Assembly (NCBI RefSeq): GCF_014898055.3
Contig: NW_023605083.1
Span: 67,077,715 to 67,141,714, forward strand
From: Talpa occidentalis
Taxonomy: Eukaryota; Chordata; Mammalia; Eulipotyphla; Talpidae
Direction of reading: 5' to 3'
Length of the DNA stretch: 64,000 bases
The notes beneath the pieces were generated by a model. That model searched no databases and had not been told where the DNA came from. It saw only the letters and a list, made by a program, of their open reading frames with translations. Positions 1 to 9,960 of this stretch are shown piece after piece (positions within the stretch are counted from its first letter, which is position 1; every line of letters starts with the position of its first letter). The translations under genes and the position numbers were made by a program.

Positions 1-1784
1 AGGTCACAAAGTCCTTTGGTATCTCCCTAGACTTCTAGGCAGCTCCCTCCACTACCTCCACTCCTACAGCCAACTCAACTAAGTGCCACCTATCCCATCC
101 CCATCCTTGGTCCTGAGTCAAATGACAAGGGATGAGAGCAAATCCAGTGATACCTGCCCTTCTCCCTGACACATAACATGTGTACCCACACACACATATG
201 GGCATGTAGTGTTTCAAGGTCATAGTTGGGGAGAGTGTGTGAATATTGGGTTAAAGAGTGAAATGTAGACCCGATTGGGAGAAAGGCAGCTTTTCAAAAT
301 CAAGAATATCAAGAACACAGCAGCACACAGTGAAAGTAGTAAGCTGGGAAGAGACTAAAAACTTCACATTGTACCTATGCTGCAGAGCCTGACCTGCTTC
401 CCTGCTAAACATGCCGGGCCAGCCTGGTGTTTTGGGGAGACACCTACTACGCTAGTTGTCCCAAGACCCAGATCTTCCTGGTTTCCTGCTATAATTGACC
501 TGTCCATTGCTCCAGTGCCCTCCAGACTGGCAGAATGCCCAGAATACCCATTAGGAGGTAGAGAACTCCACCCTCTAGCCTGGCTCTTTCCAGTCCTTCC
601 TGAATCCAAGTGCCTCTCTAGAGTCAGCATCAGAGGCCAGGTCTGTTATTTTAGCTTTCGTTTTGCCCTATCACCACCAGTTCCCCTTCCTGCATCTGGG
701 CATCTGGACAGGCATATCTAATTGATGGCAGTTTGCTTTCCCAAACACCCCAGTGACCTCCATATGGTAATCACCACAAGCCACTCCCTAACCCATCAGC
801 ACCGGTATCTTAAGTGAAAGCAATGGGCCATCACATGAGGGCGACTGGGTTCCCACTATGTGCCAGCTGCCTGCCCCTGCCCAATGCCTATCACTGGATT
901 TAAAACGTCTATAACAAAATGACACAACATTGGAAGGCTGACACAGGCTGGCAAAGGACAGGGTGTAGACAGCTCCCACTGTCCACTCTGGGTCCTCAGT
1001 GCTGACCACAAGCTCTGCCCAGAGGAGGAACTTCGGAGAACTTAGTTCAGTGAACTAAAGAAATAATGAAGGATAAATACAGCTTTCTTTCCCCCTCCCT
1101 GGAATGCACATGAAGAAACACTTTGGGGAACGAGAATAAAATGAACCTCTCCTGGGAGATATTTTAATCAGGGACATGCACCCTCCCCTCCCCCATTCCT
1201 CCCATCCCCACCTTTCTGAGGGTGCCCTGATCATAACAATGGCCAGTGCTCTAGCATCAGTGGACCTGGAAGGGCTGGAAGGCTTGCTTCTCATGTCCGG
1301 GACACAAGATCTGGGCAGAACGCAGGAAACACTGGGCTCCGGAGGGACTTCAAACACCGTCTCATTTCCTAACGGACTGTGGGGCCTTGACAAGTCCCTC
1401 TTCTTTTTAAGCTTTAGGTTTTCCTTCTTAAGAAGAGAGGTGGATACTTTTGCCTCGTTGCTTCCAAGACAGGCTGCCTATAGAGTATAAAGGGCTGGGC
1501 AGATGTCCATGGTGTCATCTCCCCAACCTCTTCCTCCAACCTGGACACTTGCAGCCAAGGAGAAGCCACTGGCTGTGGCTGTACATAGATTGCGAAGGCT
1601 CCTGGAGCCCCTCTAGCCCTCACTCTCTGGGTTGCTGGGACTGTCCTTTTCTCGTGACACCATAACCCCCAGGGAGAAATGAGGACTAAGGTTGCACATT
1701 AGCAAGAACCGGGGCAGTTGTAGAATCATCAGCCCATGCCCAAAACTTTTGCTTTATTTTAAGCCACTGTTTGTCACGGCCCTT

Positions 1785-1900
1785 CTGTAGGTCAGAATGT
1801 ATTATCTTGTTTCATCCTAAAAGGCACACGAGGGGATTACTATGCCTCATTTAACACAGGAGGAAACTGAAACTTAGAAGTCACTTTGCCCAAAAGAGCC
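1785..1900 (-). repeat. MIR fossil
   Basis: The plus strand reads as the reverse complement of a mammalian-wide interspersed repeat: reduced-interval text, then a low-point of tens of bp, then the hallmark aggaaactgaaactta segment and a Leu-type 'cactttgcccaa' stretch. Highly diverged, so ancient. Confidence 0.6.
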
Positions 1901-2276
1901 GGTAGGGATGTGGGGAGAGGCATCAGGCCCTTGCGTCCTGCCTTTCCCACTTCATCCTCTCCCTGTTCATCCTCTCCCTCCCAGCTGTGCCCCCAGTGTG
2001 ATCAACCTCCAAACACAGGCTCATCCCAACGTGGTCCCCTGTGGGTCCTTGTTTAGAAGATGTCAATGACCATAGATGATAGCTAGGGAGAAAAGGGCCT
2101 CAAACGATCTCTGAGTCCAGAGTGCTCTCAGTTCTCCTGGAGAAAACTGCCCGCTTCTCATCCTCCTACACCCAGATGTCACCAGCAAACTTCAAAGAGT
2201 AAGACTATAGTGTTTGATGTACCTGCTAAGTGGTCACAGCTGACGGAGACGGAGAGAAAAGGAAGAGTGATAGAGA

Positions 2277-2312
2277 AAGTGTCTCCCTAGACACCTCAGT
2301 GTCTCCCTAGGT
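2277..2312. repeat. short tandem duplication
   Basis: The string gtgtctccctag occurs twice, about 22 bp apart, at 2280 and 2300, with similar flanks. Non-coding. Confidence 0.7.
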
Positions 2313-2579
2313 TCTTACTGGGAGCGAGCATGGATGATGGGAGAAAGGAGAGCACCTTTGCGAGAGCCACCCAGCCAGTCTGCGGCGCACCAGGTTTTAA
2401 GCCCACCTCTCCCCTCCCCCAGCTGTTCTGGCAGCTTATTCCTTCCCACTTGTAACGGATTCCATGCATCTTATGGACAAGGAAAGGGATTTTCTGGAAT
2501 GGAAAAGCCCAAAGCCTGGAAGCAGCCAACAATGGAGAGGGGATAGGATAGAACGAGAGTGGTGTCCCCCAAAAGCAGA

Positions 2580-2815
2580 GTGAGGCAAATTAGCTCAGTG
2601 GCCACTGTGAGTGAAGGTTTTTATAAACATAACCTAATTGTATTACTTCAGAGTCCTCAAGCTTATTGCCCTGCTTAATGATGTGTCATGTTATTTATAG
2701 GGCAATGCAACGAGGCTGCTATTGATTTAATGCACTTCCTTAAAGACCGTCATTGTCACAGCCATAAAACGAAGCTATTCCCGGACAACTCAATTATGTC
2801 CCCTGTACCTCTAAA
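2580..2815. promoter_or_regulatory. candidate conserved regulatory element in intron
   Basis: A repeat-free, AT-rich block with several homeodomain-core motifs (CTAATTG, TTAATG, ATTGATTTAAT) and CpG sites retained near 2710-2775. Base composition changes sharply from the flanks. It resembles deeply conserved vertebrate intronic enhancers by texture only; conservation cannot be tested here. Confidence 0.3.
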
Positions 2816-3221
2816 CTTCCTTCTGTCCCACACTGGTGGCAGGGAGTGGTAAGACCATGTAGGGGTGCAGGCCCCTCCCTCCCTGCCCAGGACATAAAGA
2901 AGGATTCTGGAAATGGGAAAAGCAGGTGCATTGGGGCTTTATGCAGTCAGAGATGGGAGACAACATGAGAAAAGCTGGGCAGGGTGTGCAGTGCCCCACT
3001 CTGTCATGGTCCTGCCCAGGGAGGCAGCGCGTCCCCAAGAAGCTTCTTCCTCTCCTCTGGGCCTCAGTTTCCCCACTGAGCCAGTGAGCTGCAGTCTCCT
3101 CTGGCTCCCATGCTCTGTGCTCCTGTGATTTGGTTCTTAGAGGGAGGATGCCTGAACCAAAGGTGCAAGCACATTACTGGCATGACTCCCCACTCTTCCA
3201 ACCATCAAGAGCCTTTTCTTT

Positions 3222-3256
3222 TTAAATTAATAGATAATAATAATAATGATAATGGG
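3222..3256. repeat. (AAT)n low-complexity run
   Basis: Interrupted AATAAT/AATGAT repeats, about 35 bp. Confidence 0.7.
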
Positions 3257-3264
3257 AAGTCACC

Positions 3265-3360
3265 TTCACCCTGCTCTTATTAGCTGTGTGTCTATGGGTA
3301 CGTGACTTGGCATCTTGAGACTCATTTGCTCATCTGTGAAATGGGAACAGGGATACAGGG
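3265..3360 (+). repeat. MIR fossil
   Basis: Contains the MIR landmarks in order: agctgtgtg near 3285, then gtgacttg, then tcatctgtgaaatggga near 3330. Confidence 0.7.
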
Positions 3361-3689
3361 ATCTATGACAATACACAATGCATACCGACCTATTTCTAAC
3401 TTCTCAAAATGCTGTAACATGAACCACATTCCCTTTGATGTGGGCGGAGGCAAGGAGAGCTAGTTGTGTGCCCATTTCACAGAAGGAAAAAGCGAGGTGG
3501 GAAGGGACTGACTTTCCCCAGGGGAGTGGTGGGGACTGATCTTCAGCATCTGGGGCTTTTCCAAGAAGCCTGGAGATAAACGGTATCCAGGAGACATGCT
3601 CCCTGAGCCTAGTCCTCCTCTGACAGTTGTTTCAAAAGCCTCCAGAACATGACCTTGGGGGCTTAGAAAATGCATGAGAGAATACCAAG

Positions 3690-3830
3690 AAATAATTATA
3701 TGGTCCCCTCACTCTGTGATGAAATTAAAGCCCAGAGAGGGGCAGAGACCTGCGTTAGGTCACACAACATATACGTGGCAGAGTCAGGAGTCAGAGTCCA
3801 GGGATTTCAGTTTTCTCCCAGACACCTTAC
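3690..3830 (-). repeat. MIR fossil next to the exon donor
   Basis: Reverse-complement MIR: a gatgaaattaaagcccagag segment, then ggtcacacaac, then a gagtcagagtccagg end. It stops about 50 bp from the donor of exon 3879-4058, on the intron side. Confidence 0.65.
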
Positions 3831-3878
3831 CTGCACACTCCACCTGGCCGCTGCCTCCAGTAAGCACTCCAGGCTTAC

Positions 3879-4058
3879 CTTTCTGATACTGGAGCCACAG
3901 CTGCTGCTGGACCTTCTTGCTGGGGAAGTGGATGATGCAGGTGAGCTCAGAGCCGTAGAGGGCCTCGGCGATATAGTGGGAGCCGTAGTGCTGGATGAAG
4001 GACAGCAGCTCTTCCCGACTGCTCTCCTTGGTCAGGATCTTCAGGACGTTGGTGAAGC
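3879..4058 (-). CDS. ASTN2: astrotactin (probably ASTN2) internal exon with MACPF signature
   Basis: Third exon in transcript order, 180 bp. Minus-strand acceptor: pyrimidine tract then CAG (AG at 4060-4059). Donor: AAAG|GTAAGC (3878 downward). Two bases finish the Gly codon, then 59 codons run from Phe-Thr-Asn-Val-Leu-Lys to Leu-Gln-Tyr-Gln-Lys, and one base (G) starts a Glu codon. About residue 24 of the exon is Tyr-Gly-Ser-His-Tyr, the Y-G-[TS]-H-[FY] signature of MACPF proteins such as perforin and the terminal complement components, followed by Ile-Ala-Glu-Ala-Leu-Tyr-Gly. Two Cys-Ile-Ile-His-Phe-type core strands and a Lys-Lys-Val-Gln-Gln-Gln helix follow. Phase 1-1 and a multiple of three, so skippable in frame. 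The next exon (expected to begin Thr-Thr-Glu-Leu after the split Glu) is not in the window. A forward-strand reading frame over this exon is its shadow. Confidence 0.96.
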
Positions 4059-4589
4059 CTGGACGGAGGAAGAGCAGGTGGGGGGGGGGTCAGGCTTGAG
4101 AGGCTGGTAAATGAGCTGCAGGGGGCTCTTTCAGCCTGGAACTGTTGCCTTATGCCTCACCCTAGTGTCAGCCAGGTGGCCGCACTTGTCCAAATGTGCT
4201 TGGTATTCCCTCCCTTACAGGCAAGGAGCTGCTCTCTCTGGGGGACACACAAGACACTCTGAGTGAGGGGGGATGGACCGGAGAGGAAGCTCAGCCGCCT
4301 AGACCATCAGGACCTGAAAGTCACAATCAGGAGGTTTCCAGTGTTCTCTCTCCATTTACATCCCTGCCCTCCCCTAACACTCTCAACACAGACACTCCAT
4401 TGTTCACCTGAAATGCCCCCCCCACTTCCTCCCTTAAGACATAACCCAACTTTGGGGCCCCAGATGTCTCCCCTCCCTGCCTTCAGCCTCTTCTGACAAG
4501 GGCACCCCCTCTCTGCACCTACAACAACAGCAACAGCTCTGTCCCATTTGTCCCTGGTTCTGCACATGCATCCTTCTGGACCCCCACCC

Positions 4590-4650
4590 CACCACTACAC
4601 GTGGTGTAGTGATGTGCATTTGAAGAGGTACTTGTAACTTTAAATCACAG
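4590..4650 (+). repeat. 60-bp direct repeat, copy 1
   Basis: Matches 5026-5085 at roughly 85% by eye: a short palindromic core around CACTACAC-GTG-GTGTAGTG, then a gcattt(c)ga/ggagaggt(a/g)cttgtaact segment. Copy 2 lies in the 3' UTR of the L1 at 4680-5110, so copy 1 is either a piece of an earlier L1 of the same family or a duplicated segment. Confidence 0.75.
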
Positions 4651-4679
4651 TTCCCAGGACACACTGGACATACCCCCCA

Positions 4680-5110
4680 CCACTACTGTCAGAATAGTGT
4701 TCATGGCAGCACTATTTACAATAGCCAAGTTATGGAAACAACCTAAGTACCTGAGAACAGATGAATGGATAAAGAAGATATGGTATCTTTATACAATGGA
4801 ATACTACTTAGCAATCAAAAAGATGAGTTTTTGCCATTTACAACAACATGGATGGAACTGAAGGGGATTATGCTAAGTGAAACAGAAAAAAACAAAACCA
4901 GAGAAATCTGACTAGAGTTGAGGCTACCAGTGGGAAGGTGGGGGTAGGGAACAATTGTTAGGGGGGCCGAGGTGGCTCAATGACCATGATGGAGGATTAT
5001 GGGCCTTTTTGGGGCCCACTACACCACTACATGTGGTGTGGTGACATGCATTCGGAGAGGTGCTTGTAACTCTAAATCATATACAGTGTTGTAAACCGTT
5101 ACATCCATAC
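4680..5110 (+). mobile_element. 5'-truncated L1, end of ORF2 and 3' UTR
   Basis: From about 4690 the sequence follows the last part of L1 ORF2: ttacaatagccaagttatgg, then tgaatggataaagaa, then tacaatggaatactactt, then aacaacatggatgga and gctaagtgaaa. A G-rich 3' UTR segment (4920-4965) and the 3' end follow to about 5110. No intact reading frame remains. Plus orientation, opposite to the host gene. Confidence 0.85.
5026..5085 (+). repeat. 60-bp direct repeat, copy 2
   Basis: Partner of 4590-4650; sits in the 3' terminal region of the adjacent L1. The palindromic core is imperfect in this copy. Confidence 0.75.
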
Positions 5111-5129
5111 AAAATATTTTTTATAAATG

Positions 5130-5505
5130 GATAAGCAGTTTCACGCCTCATCAAAGTAAAATGCAAAAATCCAGCTCATCTCCACATTAAAATCAGCTCC
5201 AGTTTGCCAATGGTTGATTTGTAAGGGGGGTTTCAGGAGCAGCATTATTGATTAATTAAAGCAGATAAACCTTTGTAGTGGTGTTAGGAACATCACGGTA
5301 TTATTCACAAGTCTGGTATAAAGGTGTGGGTGGTGGAGAAAACAGAAACGGGGCTGAAAGAATGGGTGCTTGATTAAGGAAACCCCTCCCCATCACACTG
5401 TTAGTTTACAGAACTGGGTAATTAATACAGCAGTGTTAATGATGAGATGGTTTCTGTTAAGTAATAAATAACACCACCAGAAAGCTGCCCGGTAGCTCTT
5501 TACCC
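5130..5505. promoter_or_regulatory. candidate conserved regulatory element in intron
   Basis: Repeat-poor block with clustered homeodomain-type sites, including a palindromic TTGATTAATTAAAG near 5248, GGTAATTAATAC near 5418 and GTTAATGATG near 5434. Lies between two coding exons. Judged by texture only. Confidence 0.28.
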
Positions 5506-5690
5506 AGACAGACAAAACAGCAATCAAATCACTGCTTACTAGCTGTGTGACATTGGCCAAGTTACTTAACCTCTCTGACCCTCCATTTTCTTATGTGAAA
5601 AAAAAAATGGGATAAATAATGCTTTGTTCACAGGACTGATGTAAGTCATAAGATATAAAACATGATAAAGTGCTTGGCCAATGTCAGCCA
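5505..5690 (+). repeat. MIR, nearly full length
   Basis: Core is well kept: tactagctgtgtgaca, ccaagttacttaacctctctga, then a poly-A interruption at 5598-5607, then gataaat and a gcttggcc-type tail. One of the best preserved MIR copies in the window. Confidence 0.85.
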
Positions 5691-6076
5691 TAATTACTAT
5701 GTGTACTGCCCAGAGGCTGAAGGTCTCCAGTTCCCAGGGAAAAGAGCGCCACATTGCTCATGAACAGAGCCACGTTGAAAAAAGAAAAGATAAGAAAGAA
5801 GGAGTGGATCATTAAGAGACACTCAGACAAAAACCCAGTGGCAGTGTTAGGAATTAGAGTCGAGGGAGAAAACCTAGGCCAGGCCCACCTTCACTCATTT
5901 CTTCCTCTGCAGTCCTCTTTTCTTTTGATTTTATTCCTTCATCAAACATGAACATCCATAATGTGCCGATTCTCCATCAGTTATAGAGAATGCAGGAATA
6001 TAGGAGATGGGAAAATAGGAAAGAACAGGCCCCATTCTGAGCACCTCCACCAGTGTGCAGGGCTCCTGTGGGTAGA

Positions 6077-6092
6077 GTGTGTGTGTGTGTAT
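6077..6092. repeat. (GT)n short microsatellite
   Basis: About eight GT units. Confidence 0.8.
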
Positions 6093-6254
6093 TGGGGGGC
6101 TGTTTATGTGTTAATGTTGGTAGGAAAATAAATCAACCAGAAATGACCAGGAATCAGGGCATGGGAAGAACTTACTAGCTACCAGCTGAAATACTTTCAG
6201 AACAAAAACATGACTTAGATTATCCTTTATCCCCATCACCCATTCATTTCCTAC

Positions 6255-6470
6255 TCCCTCCCTGTTCAGGTACCTCTTCCTCCAGGAAGCCTCTCTGACT
6301 CCCCAGGGTGGAACCTGTTCTGTGCTACCACTGACCCATCATTGCATTGCCTTTGCTGCAATGTCTGTCCGCTTGTCCATCTGCCTTCCCTGTGGGATCC
6401 TGGGAGGCAGGGAGTCATGGCCCATCCCCTGTGCAGCACAGGCCCTGGCACAGCCTGAATCCTTGGGCAC
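6255..6470 (+). repeat. L2 LINE 3' fossil
   Basis: Reads as the common L2 3' end: cctcttcctccaggaagcct(c)tctgactcccc, a cattgc..ttgctgcaatgtct segment, then ggaggcagggagtcat and gcacaggccctggcaca. Ends about 45 bp from the donor of exon 6516-6620. Confidence 0.7.
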
Positions 6471-6515
6471 AGGTGCTGAATCCTGTCCCCTGGCTGCCCA
6501 GGCAGGGGCACTCAC

Positions 6516-6620
6516 CTGCCGAGAGGGTGATGGTGCTGAGCTTCACACGGTAGAGGTTGCTGCGGACCCGCCACTGTTGCACCATGGGGTAGCCCATAGC
6601 CTCATCGTATCTGATGTCTC
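6516..6620 (-). CDS. ASTN2: astrotactin (probably ASTN2) internal exon, MACPF domain
   Basis: Second exon in transcript order, 105 bp. On the minus strand the acceptor is a run of C then AG (6622-6621) and the donor is CAG|GTGAG (6515 downward). Two bases complete a Gly codon begun in the exon at 10442-10566. Then 34 codons follow, opening Asp-Ile-Arg-Tyr-Asp-Glu-Ala-Met-Gly-Tyr and closing Thr-Ile-Thr-Leu-Ser-Ala, with one base left for the next Gly codon. This is the continuing MACPF domain of astrotactin, on the extracellular or luminal side in the published topology. Phase is 1 at both ends and the length is a multiple of three, so this exon could be skipped without a frameshift. A fossil L2 (about 6255-6470) ends some 45 bp past its donor, so the intron side is repeat-derived almost up to the splice site. 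Confidence 0.95.
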
Positions 6621-7239
6621 CTGGGGGAACAAGATGGTCACGTGAGCCCAACATTCAGAGACAAAACAGCAATCACTGCCCCCCCACCCTGCAGCCCTAG
6701 GCTCTGGGTACCAGTCCCTCCTCCATGGAGACTCACTCCCAGGTGTGTCCTGGCCTCACCCTACTTTTCCTCTCTGCCCCGTCCAGTTGCAGCTCCCTTA
6801 TAGCCTATAAACAAGTATTGGTTTATGGTCCTAGGTGAGCCCATTGGCAACCTGACAGGGGACACGAGTCCTCTCTTGTGGTGTCTCCGTTTACCCATCT
6901 TATACAGTGGCCACCTGTGCCGCCCCATCCCATGGGCACATTGAAACATTCAAATAAGGTGCTGGAAGTGGCAGCCCTGGGGCCACGTGGAATGGCTGTG
7001 CACACAGACAGACATGGATGGGGACAGCCCAGCAGGGCCCATCCTCCACCTGCGGCCGATGGCTGCTTCACAGGGACCACAGAGACCCCACAGAGCCAGA
7101 CTCATTGATTATCTGCACCCTGACACTGGCTTCCCCACTGTTTCCTAACATGGAAACAGGATGTCCATCTGCAGCATGTGGAAGACAGTGCACATGCATT
7201 TCCCATGTCGAGATGGATGGATAGACACTGGCTAAACAA

Positions 7240-7430
7240 AGGTAAGCAAGGTTTCTCAAAGGCCCCAGATGATCTCAGCACCTCAAATAGATTCAGAGGC
7301 AATGGTAAGTAAGCTCCATGCAGAAAATGGGCAGCATTTCTCAAAAGGCTTTGACCAAGGAACCCTGTCTGTACAAACAGTCCACAGGGCCTCGTGTTCC
7401 ACAGAAAGCACTTTGTGAAACGCAGTTTTC
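7240..7430. repeat. possible DNA-transposon (hAT-like MER) fossil
   Basis: Phrases such as tttctcaaa, ttgaccaaggaaccc, gtgttccacagaaagcac and tttgtgaaacg have the cadence of non-autonomous hAT MER elements. Weak identification. Confidence 0.35.
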
Positions 7431-7539
7431 GATAAAATGACAACAAAGACTGACCGTGAGACAAAAGGCTAGCAAGGGGTTAACTCCGGAGGTGGGTGCA
7501 CAAAAGATTCTTATTTTCTGATTTCTATTTATCTCCATT

Positions 7540-7920
7540 TTCTAGATTTTCTACTCAAGGCTCTGCAAACTCTCCTTTTTATAATCAGGGGGAAAATACA
7601 TGAAGAGGAAATGCTAGTCACATCAGCAGTTATTATTCCTGTTGTTATGTGTCCTCTGCAAATGGCAGGCGCATTTTCTCTCCTTTTCTCTTGTCCCCTG
7701 GTGAGGAGGCACTTAAAGAGATATTTGATACTAAGATTAAAATGAGAATCTCATTGGAACAAATGATTTCTTCCTGGACATTACTGCAGTATTAAAGTTG
7801 TCCATTACTGTCAACTTTTTTCTCCCCCTCCTTAGCCTTTTCAGGAATAATGTAATTTTTTAGAGGTTTTCATTTTAAAGTAAAATATTCATGATCCCCA
7901 AAGATAGGCCCACTGGAGCG
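7540..7920. promoter_or_regulatory. candidate conserved regulatory element in intron
   Basis: No repeat signature for about 380 bp. AT-rich with TTATAATC, GATTAAAATGAGAATCTCATT (partly palindromic) near 7734, CAGTATTAAAG and an AATGTAATT near 7850. Texture only. Confidence 0.28.
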
Positions 7921-8329
7921 AAGCTGTTTTGTTATAAATATGTGCTCTCTGTTTATCAGCTCTGCCCATCCTGCTCTTCCTCTGCAGAGGCCTGGGGAGA
8001 GGGGCCCGTGGTGGGAGCAAGGAGAGTCATGGGGAGTCAGGACAAAGAAAATAATCAGACCAGAGGACTGGACACCAGGGTCCAGGTCTCCTTGCTTCCC
8101 CATCAGGGCCTGTCCTAACTCAGAGCAGGCTTGGAGGGGATATGGGCAGGCAAGCCCATTCCCAAGAAAAGGAGACAGAACGGTCACTAAAGGCTGCTGA
8201 AGCAGCTCATTCATGTGGCCTGGGGTCTAAAGGGGTGGGGGGGCGTACTTCTCTGACTGTCAAGTCCTTCCTAAAACTACTTTCTCTGCCTTTTACCCAT
8301 CCCTGCCTCCCCTCCCACCCCATAAGTGG

Positions 8330-8515
8330 TCACCATTCCAGCTCTCACTCCCCTCTACCCCAAGTCCTTTCTGCCTTTCTGCCTGAAACCTGAGCTCCTC
8401 TAGTGACATGCCAGCTCCTTGTGGTCAAGGCCATGGTTTATGTTATTCCGACTCCTGCGGAGTCTACAACAGAGCCTGCTACACAGTAGGTTCTCAATGA
8501 ACACTAGTTTACTGG
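8330..8515 (+). repeat. L2 LINE 3' end
   Basis: Typical L2 tail: ctccttgtggtcaaggccatgg, then gagcctgctacacagtaggttctcaatgaaca. Confidence 0.75.
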
Positions 8516-8759
8516 CTCACTCACTCACTTCTTCCCACATTTGATTATAAACACAGCCCTAGCCCTCACTCCACCCCTGACCCCCACCTTACCTGGCTAC
8601 CCTAGATTCCCACCCAGGGATTAGGGTGGAATGATGTTCTGGAAAGGGGGAGGCATTTTTTCTGGTACCTGAATTCTGTTTTTAATTCTTGAAAAGGTAA
8701 CTATCCCTTTAGTAGGGTGCTCCCAAAGATCCCTGAATCCAAACAAATAATACTAATCA

Positions 8760-8925
8760 TTTGTATCTCTAAGAATGAACCATACAGCACCAAGAATTTT
8801 ATATCTACTATCTCCAATTCTCACCACAATTCTGAAAAATAACTGTTACAGCCCATTTTTGAGAAACAGAGGGAAACTTCCAAGGTCACACAAGAATCTG
8901 TGACAGAGCCAGGTCCCCTCCAGCA
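8760..8925 (-). repeat. MIR fossil
   Basis: Reverse-complement MIR: tctccaattctcacca, gcccatttttgagaaacag, ccaaggtcacaca and gtgacagagccagg in the expected order. Confidence 0.75.
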
Positions 8926-9239
8926 CAGACAGACCTTCCATTGGGCCATGGCAGCACCTGCTCCAGGAGGTGATGATCTCCCCATCATTGGGGTATTCAA
9001 GAGGGCCAGTCACTCTGCAGGGACACTGCAGACCTGATTTTCTCATCAGTGAGGAACACTATAAAGGATGCCCTTTATAGTCCATGCAAATTCAAAATTC
9101 TATGCTCTTCCAAAAAAAAATAAAAAGGGATTTAGATACAGCTTGGAGACATATTTTAGAAAGTATTTTCACACCCATGATTTCATTTGATCTGGGCCCT
9201 GCTTTGAAGCTGGACAGGTCAGGAGTGGGGTGTAGGACA

Positions 9240-9350
9240 GTGATGGGGGGCTGGGGCTTATATCCTGACTTGACTCTACACTGGCCGTGGGGCCTTGTGC
9301 AAGTTAAGACTCTTCTCTAATAAGTTTAAAAGGGGATGATGACACCCTTA
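9240..9350 (+). repeat. MIR fragment
   Basis: Contains tcctgacttgactctac, gtggggccttgtgcaagtta and a gatgatgacacc end, MIR-like. Confidence 0.5.
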
Positions 9351-9780
9351 CAGGTGCCTGGCTCCCAGACCCCAGATTCTGTGGGACCTTCCCTCTCCCA
9401 GGGCCATTTCACAGGAAAGACCCTCAGTGCTTAGAGGACTAGCTAGAGGTCTGTGCCCACAGAGCGTGGAAGCCAGAGTCCATCATGTTGCTGGTGTTTC
9501 CTGAGGGCTCCTTCCCTCTCAGCAAGACATGCCAGGCAGGGTGACTGAATCACAAAGGCAGAGCCAGGTCCCTTCCATCCTAGGAGAGCCCCTAGAGTAA
9601 GGGTAGGAGAGAGACTGGGAAAAGACGAGGAGGCACAGAAGGGCAACTTGGGGTAGGGCAGAAAGCACGAAGCCTCGGGACAGACTGTATAAGGTGGCTT
9701 CACAGGAAGGGAGCAGGATTCACTTTTTCTTGGGGGGAGGCAGGGGAAGGGCTGCAGGGTAGAGTGACAAGGGCAGAAGA

Positions 9781-9823
9781 TCTGGAGCCATTGCAGCTGT
9801 TCTGGAGCCATGGCAGCTGTTCT
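9781..9823. repeat. 20-bp tandem duplication
   Basis: The 20-bp unit beginning tctggagcca is present twice back to back (9781-9800, 9801-9820), differing at one base. Confidence 0.9.
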
Positions 9824-9960
9824 AGTCCTAGCAGATTTGCTGTGTGACCTTGGGCTCGTCTGTCTACTTCTCTGAGCCTAGAGTCCTCATTTATAAAGTG
9901 GGAAAAATACCTACCCCACAGAATGGCTCAGTACCCACATTCAAAACAAGCTGTATAACT
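9820..9960 (+). repeat. MIR fossil
   Basis: gctgtgtgaccttgggc near 9838, then cttctctgagcct, then cctcatttataaagtgggaaaaatacctacccca; classical MIR core. Confidence 0.8.

Larger units (their letters stand above)
1..3878 (-). other. astrotactin intron (partial), downstream of the MACPF signature exon
   Basis: Intronic sequence that follows the donor at 3878 on the minus strand; the intron continues past position 1. It holds MIR fossils (1785-1900, 3265-3360, 3690-3830), an (AAT)-rich stretch (3222-3256), a short tandem duplication (2277-2312) and an AT-rich block at 2580-2815 that may be a conserved element. I see nothing definable in 1-1780, 1900-2270, 2320-2580 and 2820-3220. Open frames here are short, overlap on both strands and lack splice logic. 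Confidence 0.85.
4059..6515 (-). other. astrotactin intron, 2.46 kb
   Basis: Complete intron between exons 6516-6620 and 3879-4058, phase 1. It contains the 3' part of an L1 (4680-5110), a 60-bp direct repeat (about 4590-4650 and 5026-5085), a TAAT-rich, repeat-poor block (5130-5505), a plus-oriented MIR (5505-5690), a short GT run (6077-6092) and an L2 fossil (6255-6470). I see nothing definable in 4100-4580 or 5700-6070. Confidence 0.88.

Noticed and set aside
3670..4110. 146-codon plus-strand frame
   Set aside because: It is antisense to the astrotactin exon 3879-4058. The high codon quality on this strand comes from the exon on the other one.
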